From contig JAWNGF010000002.1 of the NCBI GenBank assembly GCA_037039685.1, positions 4,092,001-4,156,000 on the forward strand: DNA of 64,000 bases, given 5' to 3'. A program made the translations under genes and the position numbers. Each line of letters opens with the position of its first letter. The first letter of the stretch is position 1. This document shows positions 51,802-63,600 of the stretch, piece after piece. The notes beneath the pieces are model-generated. The model ran no database searches and had not been told where the DNA came from. It was given only the letters and a program-made list of their open reading frames with translations. Source of the stretch: Ceratobasidium sp. AG-K (lineage: Eukaryota; Basidiomycota; Agaricomycetes; Cantharellales; Ceratobasidiaceae).

Positions 51802-52269
51802 TGTTGTGAGCTAGCCCACTCCATTGGACTTGTCTTGCGTCTCACCCTTCTGTTCTCTCTTTTGTTGTTCTGTTTGTATGTTGTTTGTTGTTTCCTGTGC
51901 TGCATTGCCATGTCCTTGTGGTTTTTCTGTTACATCATGTAATGCGGCTGTGCTTTGTATGAGTCATGACTGCCTGCACAGCATGACTCACTTGGACACT
52001 CCTGACTGGCTTGCTTGTGTGACTTGTGTGGCTGTGTCCTGTATGACTTGGCCTGTTTCTGAATATATATAGAGGACCAACAAGCCTGGTAACCCCAGCT
52101 TGTTTTGTCTTGTCAAACATCCCTTTTGAGTGACACTTCAAACCACCCCTACCCTCAAGAGCCTACAGACACTTAAGTGTGTTGCAGTCCAAGAGGTCAT
52201 TTAGGTCTTAGTGCCATCCACTCTCCATTGCGGCTTGTCTCATAGCCACTAAAGAAGAAGCTTACAACA
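51802..52269 (+). repeat. 3' LTR of I-c
   Basis: 468 bp, TGTTGTGAGC to CTTACAACA, preceded by the polypurine run AAGGGGGAGTAA. It adjoins the internal gag of I-e at 52270. Confidence 0.92.
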
Positions 52270-53439
52270 TCCACCTGTAATGCAGAACATAACACCTACC
52301 TCATGGGAAGAGAAGTGGACACCGTCCGGAACAAAGGTGCAAACACTCAGGGACTTGTAACAAATGTACAACAAGACATTGACACTACACGCCAGGGACA
52401 GTTGCATTGGAACAAAGTGGTAACTCAAGGAATTGAGCAAGTCAGGGAGGGATTCTCAACATTGAACAATCGAGTGGCAACCATGGAACAATCCATCAGC
52501 AACCTAAGGGAAGAAGTCAATGAAGCCTTGCTACACACAGCCAGCAAACGATCCATGCCAGAAGCTGAATCTACAAGAATCAATGATCTAGAAGGAAGAC
52601 TCCAGCGCCTGATCAGCTCCCAAGAAGGAAGCCCACCAAGACATCCCAAGGTCACTAGACCAGAAGCGTTTGATGGAAAGAAAGGAGAAGGAGCAGAAAT
52701 GTTCATCACCCAGATGGAAAGCTACTTTGTTTGGCTAGGCAACCAATACAGTTCTGGACAAGAAAGGATCAGGGAAGCACTGGCAAATTTTAAATTGGAT
52801 AACCACTCTGCCACACATTGGGTGCAAGTGCTTCTCCAATTGATGAACTCTGGAGTACCAGACCCAAACCTGAGGTCATGGGAAATGTTCAAAACACACT
52901 TCATGGAACAATTCAGCAACCCTAACAAGAAAGCCAAGGCAGAGGCCGATATTTGAAAATGCAGACAAGTTAACTCAGCAGCAAACTATGCAACTGAGTT
53001 CTGCTTCCATATGGTTGGTGTAAATTGGGAAGAAGAAGCCCTCATCAACCAACTCAAAGAAGGACTTAAGCTGGAAATCAAGACTGAGCTGGCACAATTT
53101 GAACTGTCCCTCATCAATGAAGATGGTACCAAAAGGCATCTTAACCTAAATCAATGGATAACTCTAGCAATCTCCATTGATCAAAAACTACAACAAATCA
53201 AGACCTCTACTGGAAAGAAAGCATCACAATCTACCACTACGGGGCAGCACTCTACAAAGTGGTTGCCAGACAAGGTATACAAAGCAAAGATGGCATCAAA
53301 CCAATGTCTGAAATGCAGTAAAGAAGGACACTGTTCACTCAAATGCTCATCCAAGGAATGGATAACAACCAAACCCAGCATAAAGGGAAGAGAGGCAACA
53401 ATTACAGAAGAATTGGGAAAAGAAGGGGTCTCCCTCTAA
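52270..53439 (+). pseudogene. gag: gag of I-e, 3' part
   Basis: Begins at the helical region matching residues about 280 onward of I-a gag, then the capsid-like domain and knuckle (CLKCSKEGHCSLKC). TGA at 52954-52956 corresponds to CGA in I-a. It ends with the GGGAAAA (53415-53421) and hairpin cassette; GAGACC is at 53451-53456. Confidence 0.86.
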
Positions 53440-56400
53440 CTGTGTGTGGAGAGACCAAAGAACCAGCAATGTACTTTAGAGCAAACAAAGAATCCACAAT
53501 TGTTTACAGCTACATTGCCAGAATCACAGACCCGATCACCACTCTTATTGACTCTGGAGCCTCCTGAAATTTTGTGGATATTGCTTGGGCCAGGAAGAAT
53601 AACATTGCCTTGAGTGAGCTCCCCATCCCTCTAAAGGTCATTGGAATCCAAGGAAAGGAGATAGCCCACACTATCCGTTTCAAAACACGTATGGAAATAA
53701 TGGTGGAAGGACAAACGTTTAGAGAAGAATTCTTTGCCATGCCTACCGGGGACACAAACATCATCCTAGGACTTTCCTGGCTAGAAACTGCAAACCCTAG
53801 CATTGACTGGAAGCAAAAAAGCATCTCTTGGAGAAACAAAGAAGTACACAGAAGAGAAGGAACCGTAGACCTTATTCCAGAAGAAATAAAGGAGTTTGAG
53901 GATGTTTTTAGTGAAGAAAGGTTCAAACACATTCCAGATCACCATCCTTACAAGTGTGCTATCGATTTCAAGGAAGGTGCAGAACTCCCAAAGCCAGCAA
54001 GACCTATACCTTTATCCCCCGCCAAATCCATTGCAATGAGAGAGTACCTTGACAAAGAACTGGCCACAGGGAAAATCTGGCCTAGCGAATCCCCCATAGT
54101 GTCAGCATGTTTTTTTGTCAAAAAACCAGGTCCACTAGGGGGATTACAACTGGTACAAGACCTACAACCCATTAACGCCATCACAAAGGACAACAGATTC
54201 CCTATGCCCCTCATGGAAGACCTACTAGACAAAATAAAGGACACAAAAATCTTCTCAAAAATCGACCTAAGGATGGGGTTTAATAACATCCGCATCAGAG
54301 AAGGAGACAAATGGAGGACTGCATTCAGGACAAAGGAAGGACTATTTGAATACGTTGTCATGCCCTTTGGACTGAAAAACGCACCTGTCATGTTGCAACA
54401 ATATATGAATCACATCTTCCACAACAAAATTGATGTGTGTGTCATTGTCTATATTGACAATATCCTTTTCTGTTCAAAAACCTGTTCTCAACATGTGGTG
54501 GATCTATGAGAAGTACTCCAAATCCTGAAGGAAAACAACCGTTTTGCAAAACTGCCAAAATGCAAGTTCTTTGTCACAGAACTCATTTACACAGGATTGG
54601 AGATCAGCAAGGAAGGTATATCCATGGATGAAGAAAAGATCAAGGCCATAAAGGAATGGAAGGAACCAAAGATGGTGAAGCAAGTGAAAGCATTCCTAGG
54701 TTTTGCAAACTTCTATAGAAGATTTGTACCCAGTTTCTCCACAATTGCTAAACCCCTCACGGGATTGACATGAAAGGATCTCTCATGGAAGTGGGGGAAC
54801 AAAGAACAAAAAGCTTTTGAGGGTATCAAGGAGATGATTTGCAAGGATCCTGTACTCCAACACCCCAATCTGGAAAAGCTGTTTTTCCTTGAAACCAATG
54901 CAAGTGGAGTAGTGTTATGGATACTGACATTCTGTCATAGGAATAACATACTGAAATCCAAACCTATGCTTGTGGCGACTTTTCTGCTTGTTTGCATGTA
55001 TGCAGTTTTGTAACTGTCTTTACTCCCTCTTGAACGCTACTTTTGTGCTACTTCTTTATGTCGAAATGTAGTACTCTCTAGTAGCTTCAATTCATTGTCT
55101 TTTGCGTCTCTATATGCGGGGATTTCATAAAGATATGAAATGTCTAAGTTTATTGTCTTTGGCGCTTAGGGAGAGATACATTGTTATACTTGTATCTCCA
55201 CCAATACTGATCCGTTTGCTTAGCTTGAACTTGCGACTGACTCGCAAGCTTCCAATTCAGCCGTTCGCACTTGTTTCATGTGAATTGACCGGCTATTTCC
55301 CGCGATATGTCTCGTGGCTTGTCAAGGTGCTGAAATGACTCATTTCAGCAGCCACCAGATCTTGAGAGCTGCATAGCTTGTAGATAGTGATTTAGTATAG
55401 TTACTTGACTGGAGCAATTAGTTAGATGACTCATAATATATGTTCCAGCCAACCAAAGCACTCTGACTCCATGAATGCTAGTCATCAAGGCATCAGTGTT
55501 CATCCACCCCTCCTATCATTGGTAGATGCCCCCAATGATAGCCACAACCAGATGACTAGTGTTCTGAGGCCTCTAGGGTATAAATACATGCCCTCTAAGA
55601 GCCCTCCATCCTCACCTCACTCTACATCTGTTGTGCTTTGGCTTGGCTGTGTGATTTCCCCCATTATTGTTGTGTGCCTCAAACAGTATTTGTTAGCCTA
55701 AAGAAAAGGATCTCCTGAGTACCTATTATAGAGGAAAGGTTGCAGACGTCTTATAGTGCTTTTACAAGTAAGAACAAGGAAGGCATTTAGGGAATAGCCT
55801 AAGATTAGTACATACTTAGTTCATTGCAACTAGGAGTGTGAAACAGTGACATTTAATAGCTAAGGGAACCTGAGCTCAGTACTCCTGCTCTTTCTATTAC
55901 TAGTGTACATACACTCTACAGTAGGAAAGCTTAGTATCAATTCCATTAAGTGTGCAACTAGATTGCTTACTTACTGAGAGCATCTCAGACTACTGAGACA
56001 TTACTTTATATTGTTCCACTGTGTGTATTCTGTAGTTATATCACTTGTACATACAAGTAGCTGCAACTCTCAGATATATAACAAGTAGCAATGGGTGCAA
56101 TCCTGTCCCAGAGACAAGAGGATGGAAGGCTACACCCAATTGTGTTCCTTTCCAAACCCTTCAACTCAGCACAAATGAACTATGACGTCCACAATAAGGA
56201 ACTTATGGCAATCATTGAAGCACTTACACATTGGAGGCTTTACCCAGAAGGGACAAAAGAGGAAATCACAATATACACAGACCACAGAAACCTCCAGTTC
56301 TGGAAAGACGCAAAAACATTCAACCAGAGACATGCATGCTGGCACCAAATACTTGCTTCTTACAACTTTGTGATTGTATACCAGCCAGGAATCCTCTCGC

Positions 56401-58066
56401 AAAAACCTGACTTACTGTCTAGACGGGCCAACCATGCCAAAGTCCCATCAGCCAAGCAAGTCATGATTGCCAACAAAAAATTCCGGGGCTTTGCTGCAGG
56501 ACTCAAGGAATACATCATTAGTGATATGATCAAAGCGCAACAAGAAGACCCTAGTCTACATGGAGTAATTGATCTCTGCAAAAGGAAGGAATTGCTACCT
56601 AGGAGTATTCTGTCCAGTATCAAGGATTACAAACTATGCAAAGGACTACTGTGGTACAAAGGAAAGATAGTAGTCCCAGAAGATAAGGATTGCTGTTTAT
56701 CAGTATTAAGACTGCATCATGACTCACCTATTGCTGGTCACCAAGGACATGCAAGAACCCTGGAACTCATGTCAAGACACTACTACTGGCCAGGAATGAA
56801 GCAAAGCCTCAACAAATATGTAGATTCATGCAAACAGTGTCAAAGAGCAAAAGGTACAAGATTGCAGGCTCCCTTAAAACCATTACAAATCGCAAATGAG
56901 CCATGGGAGCATATAGTGTATGACTTTATTGTATAACTCCCTAAATCAAAGGGAATGGACAGCATTCTTGTTGTGGTGGACAGGTTCTCCAGAATGGCAC
57001 ACTTCATACCTTGCAGGGAGTTGCACAAGGCAAACAAACTAGCAGAGCTATTCCTGAGCAACGTCTGGAAACTTCACAGATTTCCCAAGAGCACTGTATC
57101 AGACCAAGGAAGTACTTTTAACAGCAAACTGCTGAAAGCAATCTACAAGAGAATTGGAGTGTCACCTGCTTTTAGTACTGCTTGCCACCCTCAAACCAAC
57201 AGAATTACGGAACAAATCAACCAATGGCTAGAAGCATGGCTACGCACATTCATCAATCTCCATCAGGACAATTGGGTGGAATTACTGCCTACTGCCGACT
57301 TCTGTTACAACATGCACAAGCACAGAGTAACGGGAAAAAGCCCTTTTGAACTTGTCTATGGAAAAGAACCCTTATGGAATGTATCCAGCATAGCAACAGA
57401 AGTTCCTGAAGCAAACACAGTAACAACAAGATGGGAGGAGGCTAGGAAAGAGGCTAGTGCTGCTATGGAACTACATTGAATAAAGGAGGAAAGCATCAAG
57501 GAGGAGTACCAGGAAGGAGATCTTGTATGGCTGTTTGGACCGGACATCAAATCAAATAGACCATCAAAAAAGCTAGATAACAAGAAGTTTGGACCTTTCC
57601 CTGTGAAAAGAAAAATATCTTCACACGCCAACAAGCTGGATCTACCACCAACTATGAAGAAGAACCCTATTTTCCATATTGACCTTCTAAGTTGGTACAA
57701 GGTTGACAAGGAATTCAATCGGAACCAACCGTGTCCTCTGCCAATTATCATGGAAGAAGGAAATGAGGAATATGAAGTTGAGAAAATTGTTGATTGGAAA
57801 ATAACAAAGGAAGGGATCTTCTATAGAATCTGATGGAAAGGATATGGAGAAGAAGATGATACAGAACAACGTGCAGAGGATGTAGGGCACCTAACCAAAA
57901 TAGTGCAGAAGTTCCTGAAAAAACATCCTGAAGCACCAACACCAGCAAATTTCAAGGGAAGGATAAAAGGCCAAGGTGCAAGAGAGGAGGAACCCATCTG
58001 CAAAACCTGCAACTACTCCAAGTCAAACCCATCACTTCACGCTTTAAATCTTTTCTGCGCTTCACA
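53421..58066 (+). pseudogene. pol: pol of I-e
   Basis: A single frame with stops at about 53567, 54508, 54772, 57477 and 57831 (TGA) and 56935 (TAA), and split by the solo LTR. Protease is LIDSGAS followed by a stop. RT has YIDN at 54450-54461 instead of YIDD. RNase H has ETNASG. The solo LTR removes 1,176 bases including one duplication, so the frame is kept across it. Integrase and chromodomain are recognisable. Confidence 0.87.
54913..56083 (+). repeat. Family V solo LTR, plus strand
   Basis: 1,171 bp, TGTTATGGAT to ATATATAACA, flanked by AGTAG at 54908-54912 and 56084-56088. It lies within the RNase H ASGVAMG codons of I-e. It contains a near-palindrome centred on TGACTCA (55330-55348), a second TGACTCA at 55427 and TATAAATA at 55579. 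It is nearly identical to 10258-11418. Confidence 0.93.
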
Positions 58067-58157
58067 ATGCCTGCTGTCTCCTGCTCCACCATTGCCAACA
58101 ACCTCATCCGCGTCCTTGATGGACCAGCATTTGCTACGGCAAGGATCCTTGACGCTG
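58067..58157 (+). pseudogene. ORF3 of I-e, N-terminal stub
   Basis: Starts MPAVS, 104 nt after ATAAAAGG at 57963. It is cut after about 30 codons (RILDA) by the I-f LTR. Confidence 0.75.
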
Positions 58158-58624
58158 TGTTGTGAGCCAGCTCACTCCATTGGACTTGTCTTGTGCCTTG
58201 CCCGTCTGTTCTCATTTTGTTGTTTCTGTGTGTGTGCTGTTTGCCTTTCCTGTGCCGTGTTGCCACCTTCTTGTGGTTACCTTGTTACATTGTGTAACAC
58301 GGCTGTGCTTTGTACGAGTCATGTCTGTTCATACAGCATGACTCACATGGACGCTCCTGACTGGTTGTTTTGTATGACTTGTGTGGCTGCGCCTTGTATG
58401 ACTCGGCCACTTTCTGAATATATATAGAAGACCAACAAGCCTGGTAACCCCAGCTTATTTTGTCTTGTCAAAACATCCCCTTTGAGTGACACTTTGAACC
58501 ACCCCTACCCTCAAGAGCCTACAGACACTTAAGTGTGTTGCAGTTCAAGAGGTCACTTAGGTCTTAGTGCTGTCCACTCTCCATTGCAACTTGTCTCATA
58601 GCGACTAAGAAGAAGCTTACAACA
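58158..58624 (+). repeat. 5' LTR of I-f
   Basis: 467 bp, TGTTGTGAGC to CTTACAACA. The predicted RNA start reads AGCTTATTTTGT, so pairing with the PBS at 58627-58638 (ACAAAACAAGCT) has one mismatch. The ACACTTAAGTGT palindrome is kept. Confidence 0.92.
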
Positions 58625-58646
58625 TTACAAAACAAGCTTAACAATC

Positions 58647-60629
58647 ATGTCCATACAAGAGGACGCAGGGTTGTGCCTTGCAACACCACTCTCTACAAGA
58701 AGAGGACCAAGTAAGGCTTCAAGACCTACAAGTTCCCTCAACGAGCAGGATATTGCACAAGCACGGGCAGGAGGACCAGCAAGGTCTTGCCCACAGAGCC
58801 AAGCCTCTATGCCTGGAACATTCAATGCTGAGAACGTTTCAATCATACAAGAAGAACCTACTGTTGTTACTAGAGAACCAGGAGATATCACCAACAACCC
58901 CACACCAATCACAATTTGAATCCCTACCTCAAACAAATCCCCAGGCCCATCACAACCACTATGGCCTATGGGATCCAGAAGAGAGTTTTTTTCCCCTCAA
59001 CCCAAAGCTCACAGGGGCGTATCCCTTGTTCCTATCATGCCTCCACCCACACCGCACATTCCCCTTACTGCTCAAGTACCACAGATTGGGGGAACCATCA
59101 CCAAGGCCGGCCCAATCCCAATAAGCTCTCAGGCCGTAACCCCAGTTAACCCGGCACCACCATATGTACCACAAGGGTTTTCCCAGCAAGCAACAGCAAC
59201 TGAAGGACAAGAACCCCCTAGGATTCCCAGCTCAAGCTCTAGCTCCAGCGGAAGAACCGTGATTAGCAACCTTGACAATCTAGACAATCTTCACCTCAGA
59301 AGGCACAATGCATTACTAAGGATCATTGAGGGAATGAGAATAACAATCAACAGAAGACTCAACGGATTAGAACAATCCACCCAAGTGTTGGCTAACAACC
59401 AACAAATCTTCAACAATTCCTTCAACAACCTACAAGGAACCTTGACAGATATCCTTACCGCCGCTTGTAATAGTGAACACAACAGCTTCCTGGTTGGGCA
59501 AGACATAATCCGCCTAAGAAACAAAGTCACAAACACACAGGGACTGGTAAACAATGTACAGGAAGACCGTAACACCACAAGACAGGCACAGTTAGCCTGG
59601 AATGAAGGAATCACCCAAGGACTAGAAGGACTAAGGGGAGACGGAAGGATTGCAATTGGACAAATTAACACCATGCAAGAAACAGTCAACAACATGCGCA
59701 AACAGATGGATGAAGCATCCCTACATGCCATATCACCTCCCCATCCCAAAGCAGAGTCTACCAGGCTCAACAAATTGGAACAAAGGCTACGTCAGCTTTC
59801 TGAAAACCCTGACAATAGAAGAGAAAACAGGTGTCCAAAAGTAACTTGACCAGAGGCGTTTGATGGGAAGAAAGGAGAAGGAGCAGAAATGTTCATCACC
59901 CAAATGGAGAGTTACTTTGTCAGGTTGGGTGACCAATACAGCTCAGGACAAGAACAAATTAGAGAAGCTCTAGCAAATTTCAAGTCGGATAACAGGTCCG
60001 CTACACATTGGGCACAAGTACTACTCTGGTCCATGAACATTGGAGTACCTGATCCAAACCTAACGTCATGGGAAACATTCAAGTTGCACTTCATGGAACA
60101 ATTTAGCAACCCTAACAAGAAGGCTAAAGCGGAAGCCAATATCTGGAAGAGCAAACAAGTCAACTCAGTAGCAAACTATGCGACAGAATTCCGCTTTCAC
60201 ATAGTGGATGTGAATTGGGGGGAAGAAGCCCTTATCAACCAATTCAAAGCAGGACTCAAGCCGGAAATCAAAACAGAATTGGCGCGGTTTGAACTTTCCC
60301 TTATCAACAAAGATGGAACTGAAAGGCGGCTTAACCTTAACCAATGGATCACTCTTGCAATCTCCATAGACCAGAAATTGCAACAGATCAAAGCATCCAC
60401 CAGAAAGAAAACACCTCAGGCAACCACTACAGGGCAAACCTCTACAAAGCGGCTTCCAGACAAAGTGTACAAGGCAAGAATAGCATCAAACTGATGCCTG
60501 AAGTGCGGCCAGGAAGGTCACTGTTTGCTCAAATGCTCATCCAAGGACTGGATAACAACTGAGCCCAGCATAAAGGGAAGAGAAGCTACAATCATAGAAG
60601 ACTCAGGAAAAGAAGGGGTCTCCCTCTAA
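58647..60629 (+). pseudogene. gag: gag of I-f (three nonsense codons)
   Basis: 661-codon frame with TGA near 58917, 59847 and 60492; the last is in the zinc knuckle (CLKCGQEGHCLLKC). Architecture as in I-c. The frameshift heptamer is AGGAAAA (60605-60611), one base from the family consensus, while the hairpin (GAGACC at 60641-60646) is unchanged. Confidence 0.88.
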
Positions 60630-63600
60630 CTGTGTGTGGAGAGACCAAAGAACCAGCAATGGAAACAATGTACTTTAGAGCAACAAACAAATCAACCATT
60701 GTTTACACAAACATTGCTGGAATCACAGAACCAGTCCCTACTCTCATTGATTCTGGAGCTTCTAAGAACTTTATGGACATCTCTTGGGCCCGCTCCAACA
60801 ACATTCCTCTCATTGAGCTTCCCTCTCCACAAGAAGTAATTGGCATCCAGAGAAAAGAACTCTCATACCAAATACGCTTCAAAGCCAAGCTCATACTGGA
60901 CGTAGAAGGGAGAACCTTCAAACAAATCTTTTTTGCCATGCCTACTGGAGAAACCAAGCTCATTCTAGGACTTGAATGGTTAGAAGAGGCAAACCCCAAT
61001 ATCAACTGGAGAACAAAGCACATATCATGGCAACCTGTACCCATACAGGGAAGAACAGCCTCAAGAGACAACCTACCAGAAGAATTCAAGGAATTTGCTG
61101 ATGTGTTTAGCAAGGAAAAGTTCAAAAGAATTCCGGATCATTGCCCATACAACTGTGCCATTGACTTCAAGGAAGGGGCCAAACTTCCAAAACCAGCCAG
61201 ACCTATCCCGCTCTCACCAGCTGAATCTATTGCACTAAGGGAATACCTGGATGAGGAAATTGCCACTGGGAAAATTCAACCTAGCAAATCCCCCATTGCA
61301 TCACCCTGCTTCTTTGTCAAGAAACCTATTGATCCAAAGAACCCAGAAGCAGTGCAACAATTATGGCTTGTTCAAGACCTCAGAGGAGTGAACGCCATTA
61401 CAAAGGATGACAGGTTCCCAATGCCCTTAATGGAAGACCTTCTGGATAAAATCAAGGATGCAAAAATTTTCTCCAAAATTGATCTGCACATGGGTTTCAA
61501 CAATATCAGAATCAGGGAAGGGGACAAATGGAAGACAGCCTTCACAACCAAGGAAGGCCTATTCAAATACATTGTCATGCCATTTGGTCTAAAAAATGCA
61601 CCTGCCATATTCCAAAGATACATGAACCACATCTTCCACGACCTTATCAATGTATGCGTTATAGTATACATAGACAACATCCTAGTCTTCTCTAAAAACA
61701 GAAGTCAACATACTATAGACGTCAGGAAGGTGCTGAAGATCTTACTGGATGAAAACCTATTTGCAAAACTCCTGAAATGCGAATTCTTTGTTACCAAACT
61801 TACATATACTGGACTTGGAATCAGTGATTCTGGCATCTCTATGGAGGAAGAGAAGGTCAAGGCAATAAAGGAATGGAAGGAACCAAAAACAGTCAAGCAG
61901 GTTCAAGCATTCCTAGGATTCACAAACTTCTACCAAAGATTTGTACCAAATTTTAGCCATTTAGCAAAACCCTTGACTACCCTTACAAGAAAGGATAACA
62001 AATGGAAATGGGAGAAGGATCAGCAGGAGGCCTTTGAGGCCCTGAAGGCAGAAATTGGCAAGGAGCCCACACTACGCCATCCTGACCCTGAGAAACCCTT
62101 TTTTCTGGAGACAGATGCAAGCGGAGTAGCAATGGGAGCAATCCTTTCTCAAAGGCAAGACAATGGCTACCTACACCCTATAGCGTTCCTGTCAAAATCC
62201 TTCAATGAGGCGCAGCTCAACTACAACGTCCATGACAAGGAACTTATGGCAATCATAGAGTCACTGACACATTGGAGGCTATACCTTGAGGGAACAAAGG
62301 ATCCAATCACTATCTACACTGATCACAGGAACCTACAGTTCTGGAAAGAAGCAAGAACGTTCAACCGTTGACACACAAGATGGCATCAACTACTGGCTTC
62401 CTACAACTTCAATATCATATACTGTCCTGGAATCCTTTCATCTAAACCGGACCTGTTGTCAAGACAATCTGACCATGAGGATATTCCCACACCGGAACAA
62501 ATTATGATATCTGCTGAAAAATTTAAAGGGTTTATGGGACAGATGGACACAGACATTATGGCAACTATCAAGGAAGCACAAGAAACTGATGAAGGACTAG
62601 CAAAGATCAAGGAAATCTGCAAATCAAGGGAAATGTTACCAAGAACCCTGCAACATAGCGCAAAAGATTACAACTTCAAGGAACGACTAATATGGTACAA
62701 AGGGAAGATTTACATCCTGGAAGATAAGGAAGCCAGACTGTCCATCATGCGGCTACACCACAACTCAAGGATTGCAGGGCATCAGGGACAAGCCAGGACG
62801 TTGGAACTAATAGCAAGAAGATACTTCTGGCCAGGGATGAAGCAGAGCGTAAACAGATACATTGAATCCTGTGAAACCTGCCAACAAACAAAGGGATCAA
62901 AGTCCATTGTACCGATCAAACCTCTAGAAATTCCAAAGGGTCCCTGGGAAGACATAGCATTTGACTTTGTAGTAAAACTGCCAAGGTCCAGAGGGTCAGA
63001 CAGCATCATGGTAGTGGTAGACCAGTTCTCAAGAATGGCGCATTTCATACCCTGCAAGGAATCTCACACGGCAAGCGAGTTGGCAAATCTTTTTGTCACA
63101 AACGTTTGGAAACTACACGGCTTTCCAAAAAGCACAATCTCAGACCAAGGGACAACTTTCAATTCTAAACTTATGAAGGCCGTTTACAAGAGAATTGGAA
63201 CTAGCCCAGGTTTCAGCACTGCCTACCATCCCCAGACAGATGGAGTAACAGAAAGAATCAACCAATGGATGGAAGGCTGGCTGCAATCCTTTGTCAACTA
63301 CTGGCAAGATGATTGGGCGGACCTGTTACCAATTGCAGAATTCAGTTATAATCTGCAGAAGCACCGTGTAACAGGTAGTTCCCCTTTTGCAATTGTCTAT
63401 GGCAGGGAACCATTGTGGAACATCTCATCAGAAGAAACAACGGTTCCTGAAGCAAACACCATTACAGAAAAGTGGCGTGGCATCCACAACAAAGCTATTG
63501 CATCAATGGAAAACCAAAGGCTCCTGGAGGAAGAACCAAAAAACAAGTACCAGGAAGGAGATCTAGTATGGCTGTTGGGAAGAAACATCCAAACAAAAAG

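Larger units (their letters stand above)
22921..52269 (+). mobile_element. Family I element I-c, split by a 22-kb nested insertion
   Basis: Own sequence is 22921-26253 plus 48381-52269. The interruption is the family IV element 26254-48375, flanked by CATGG at 26249-26253 and 48376-48380. The 5' LTR is shared with I-d. The base after the 3' LTR is the truncated gag of I-e (52270), and the flanks give no matching duplication, as expected if the 5' side was replaced by recombination. Gag and ORF3 are intact; pol has a TGA (26038) and a one-base deletion near 26225 before the insertion. Confidence 0.9.
52270..58157 (+). mobile_element. Family I element I-e, truncated at both ends
   Basis: Starts inside gag immediately after the I-c LTR and stops inside ORF3 where I-f is inserted. 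It contains a family V solo LTR (54913-56083). The same subgroup as I-d (KKPGPLGG in RT), and it shares with I-d a TGA at the same codon after CSQHVVDL. Confidence 0.88.
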
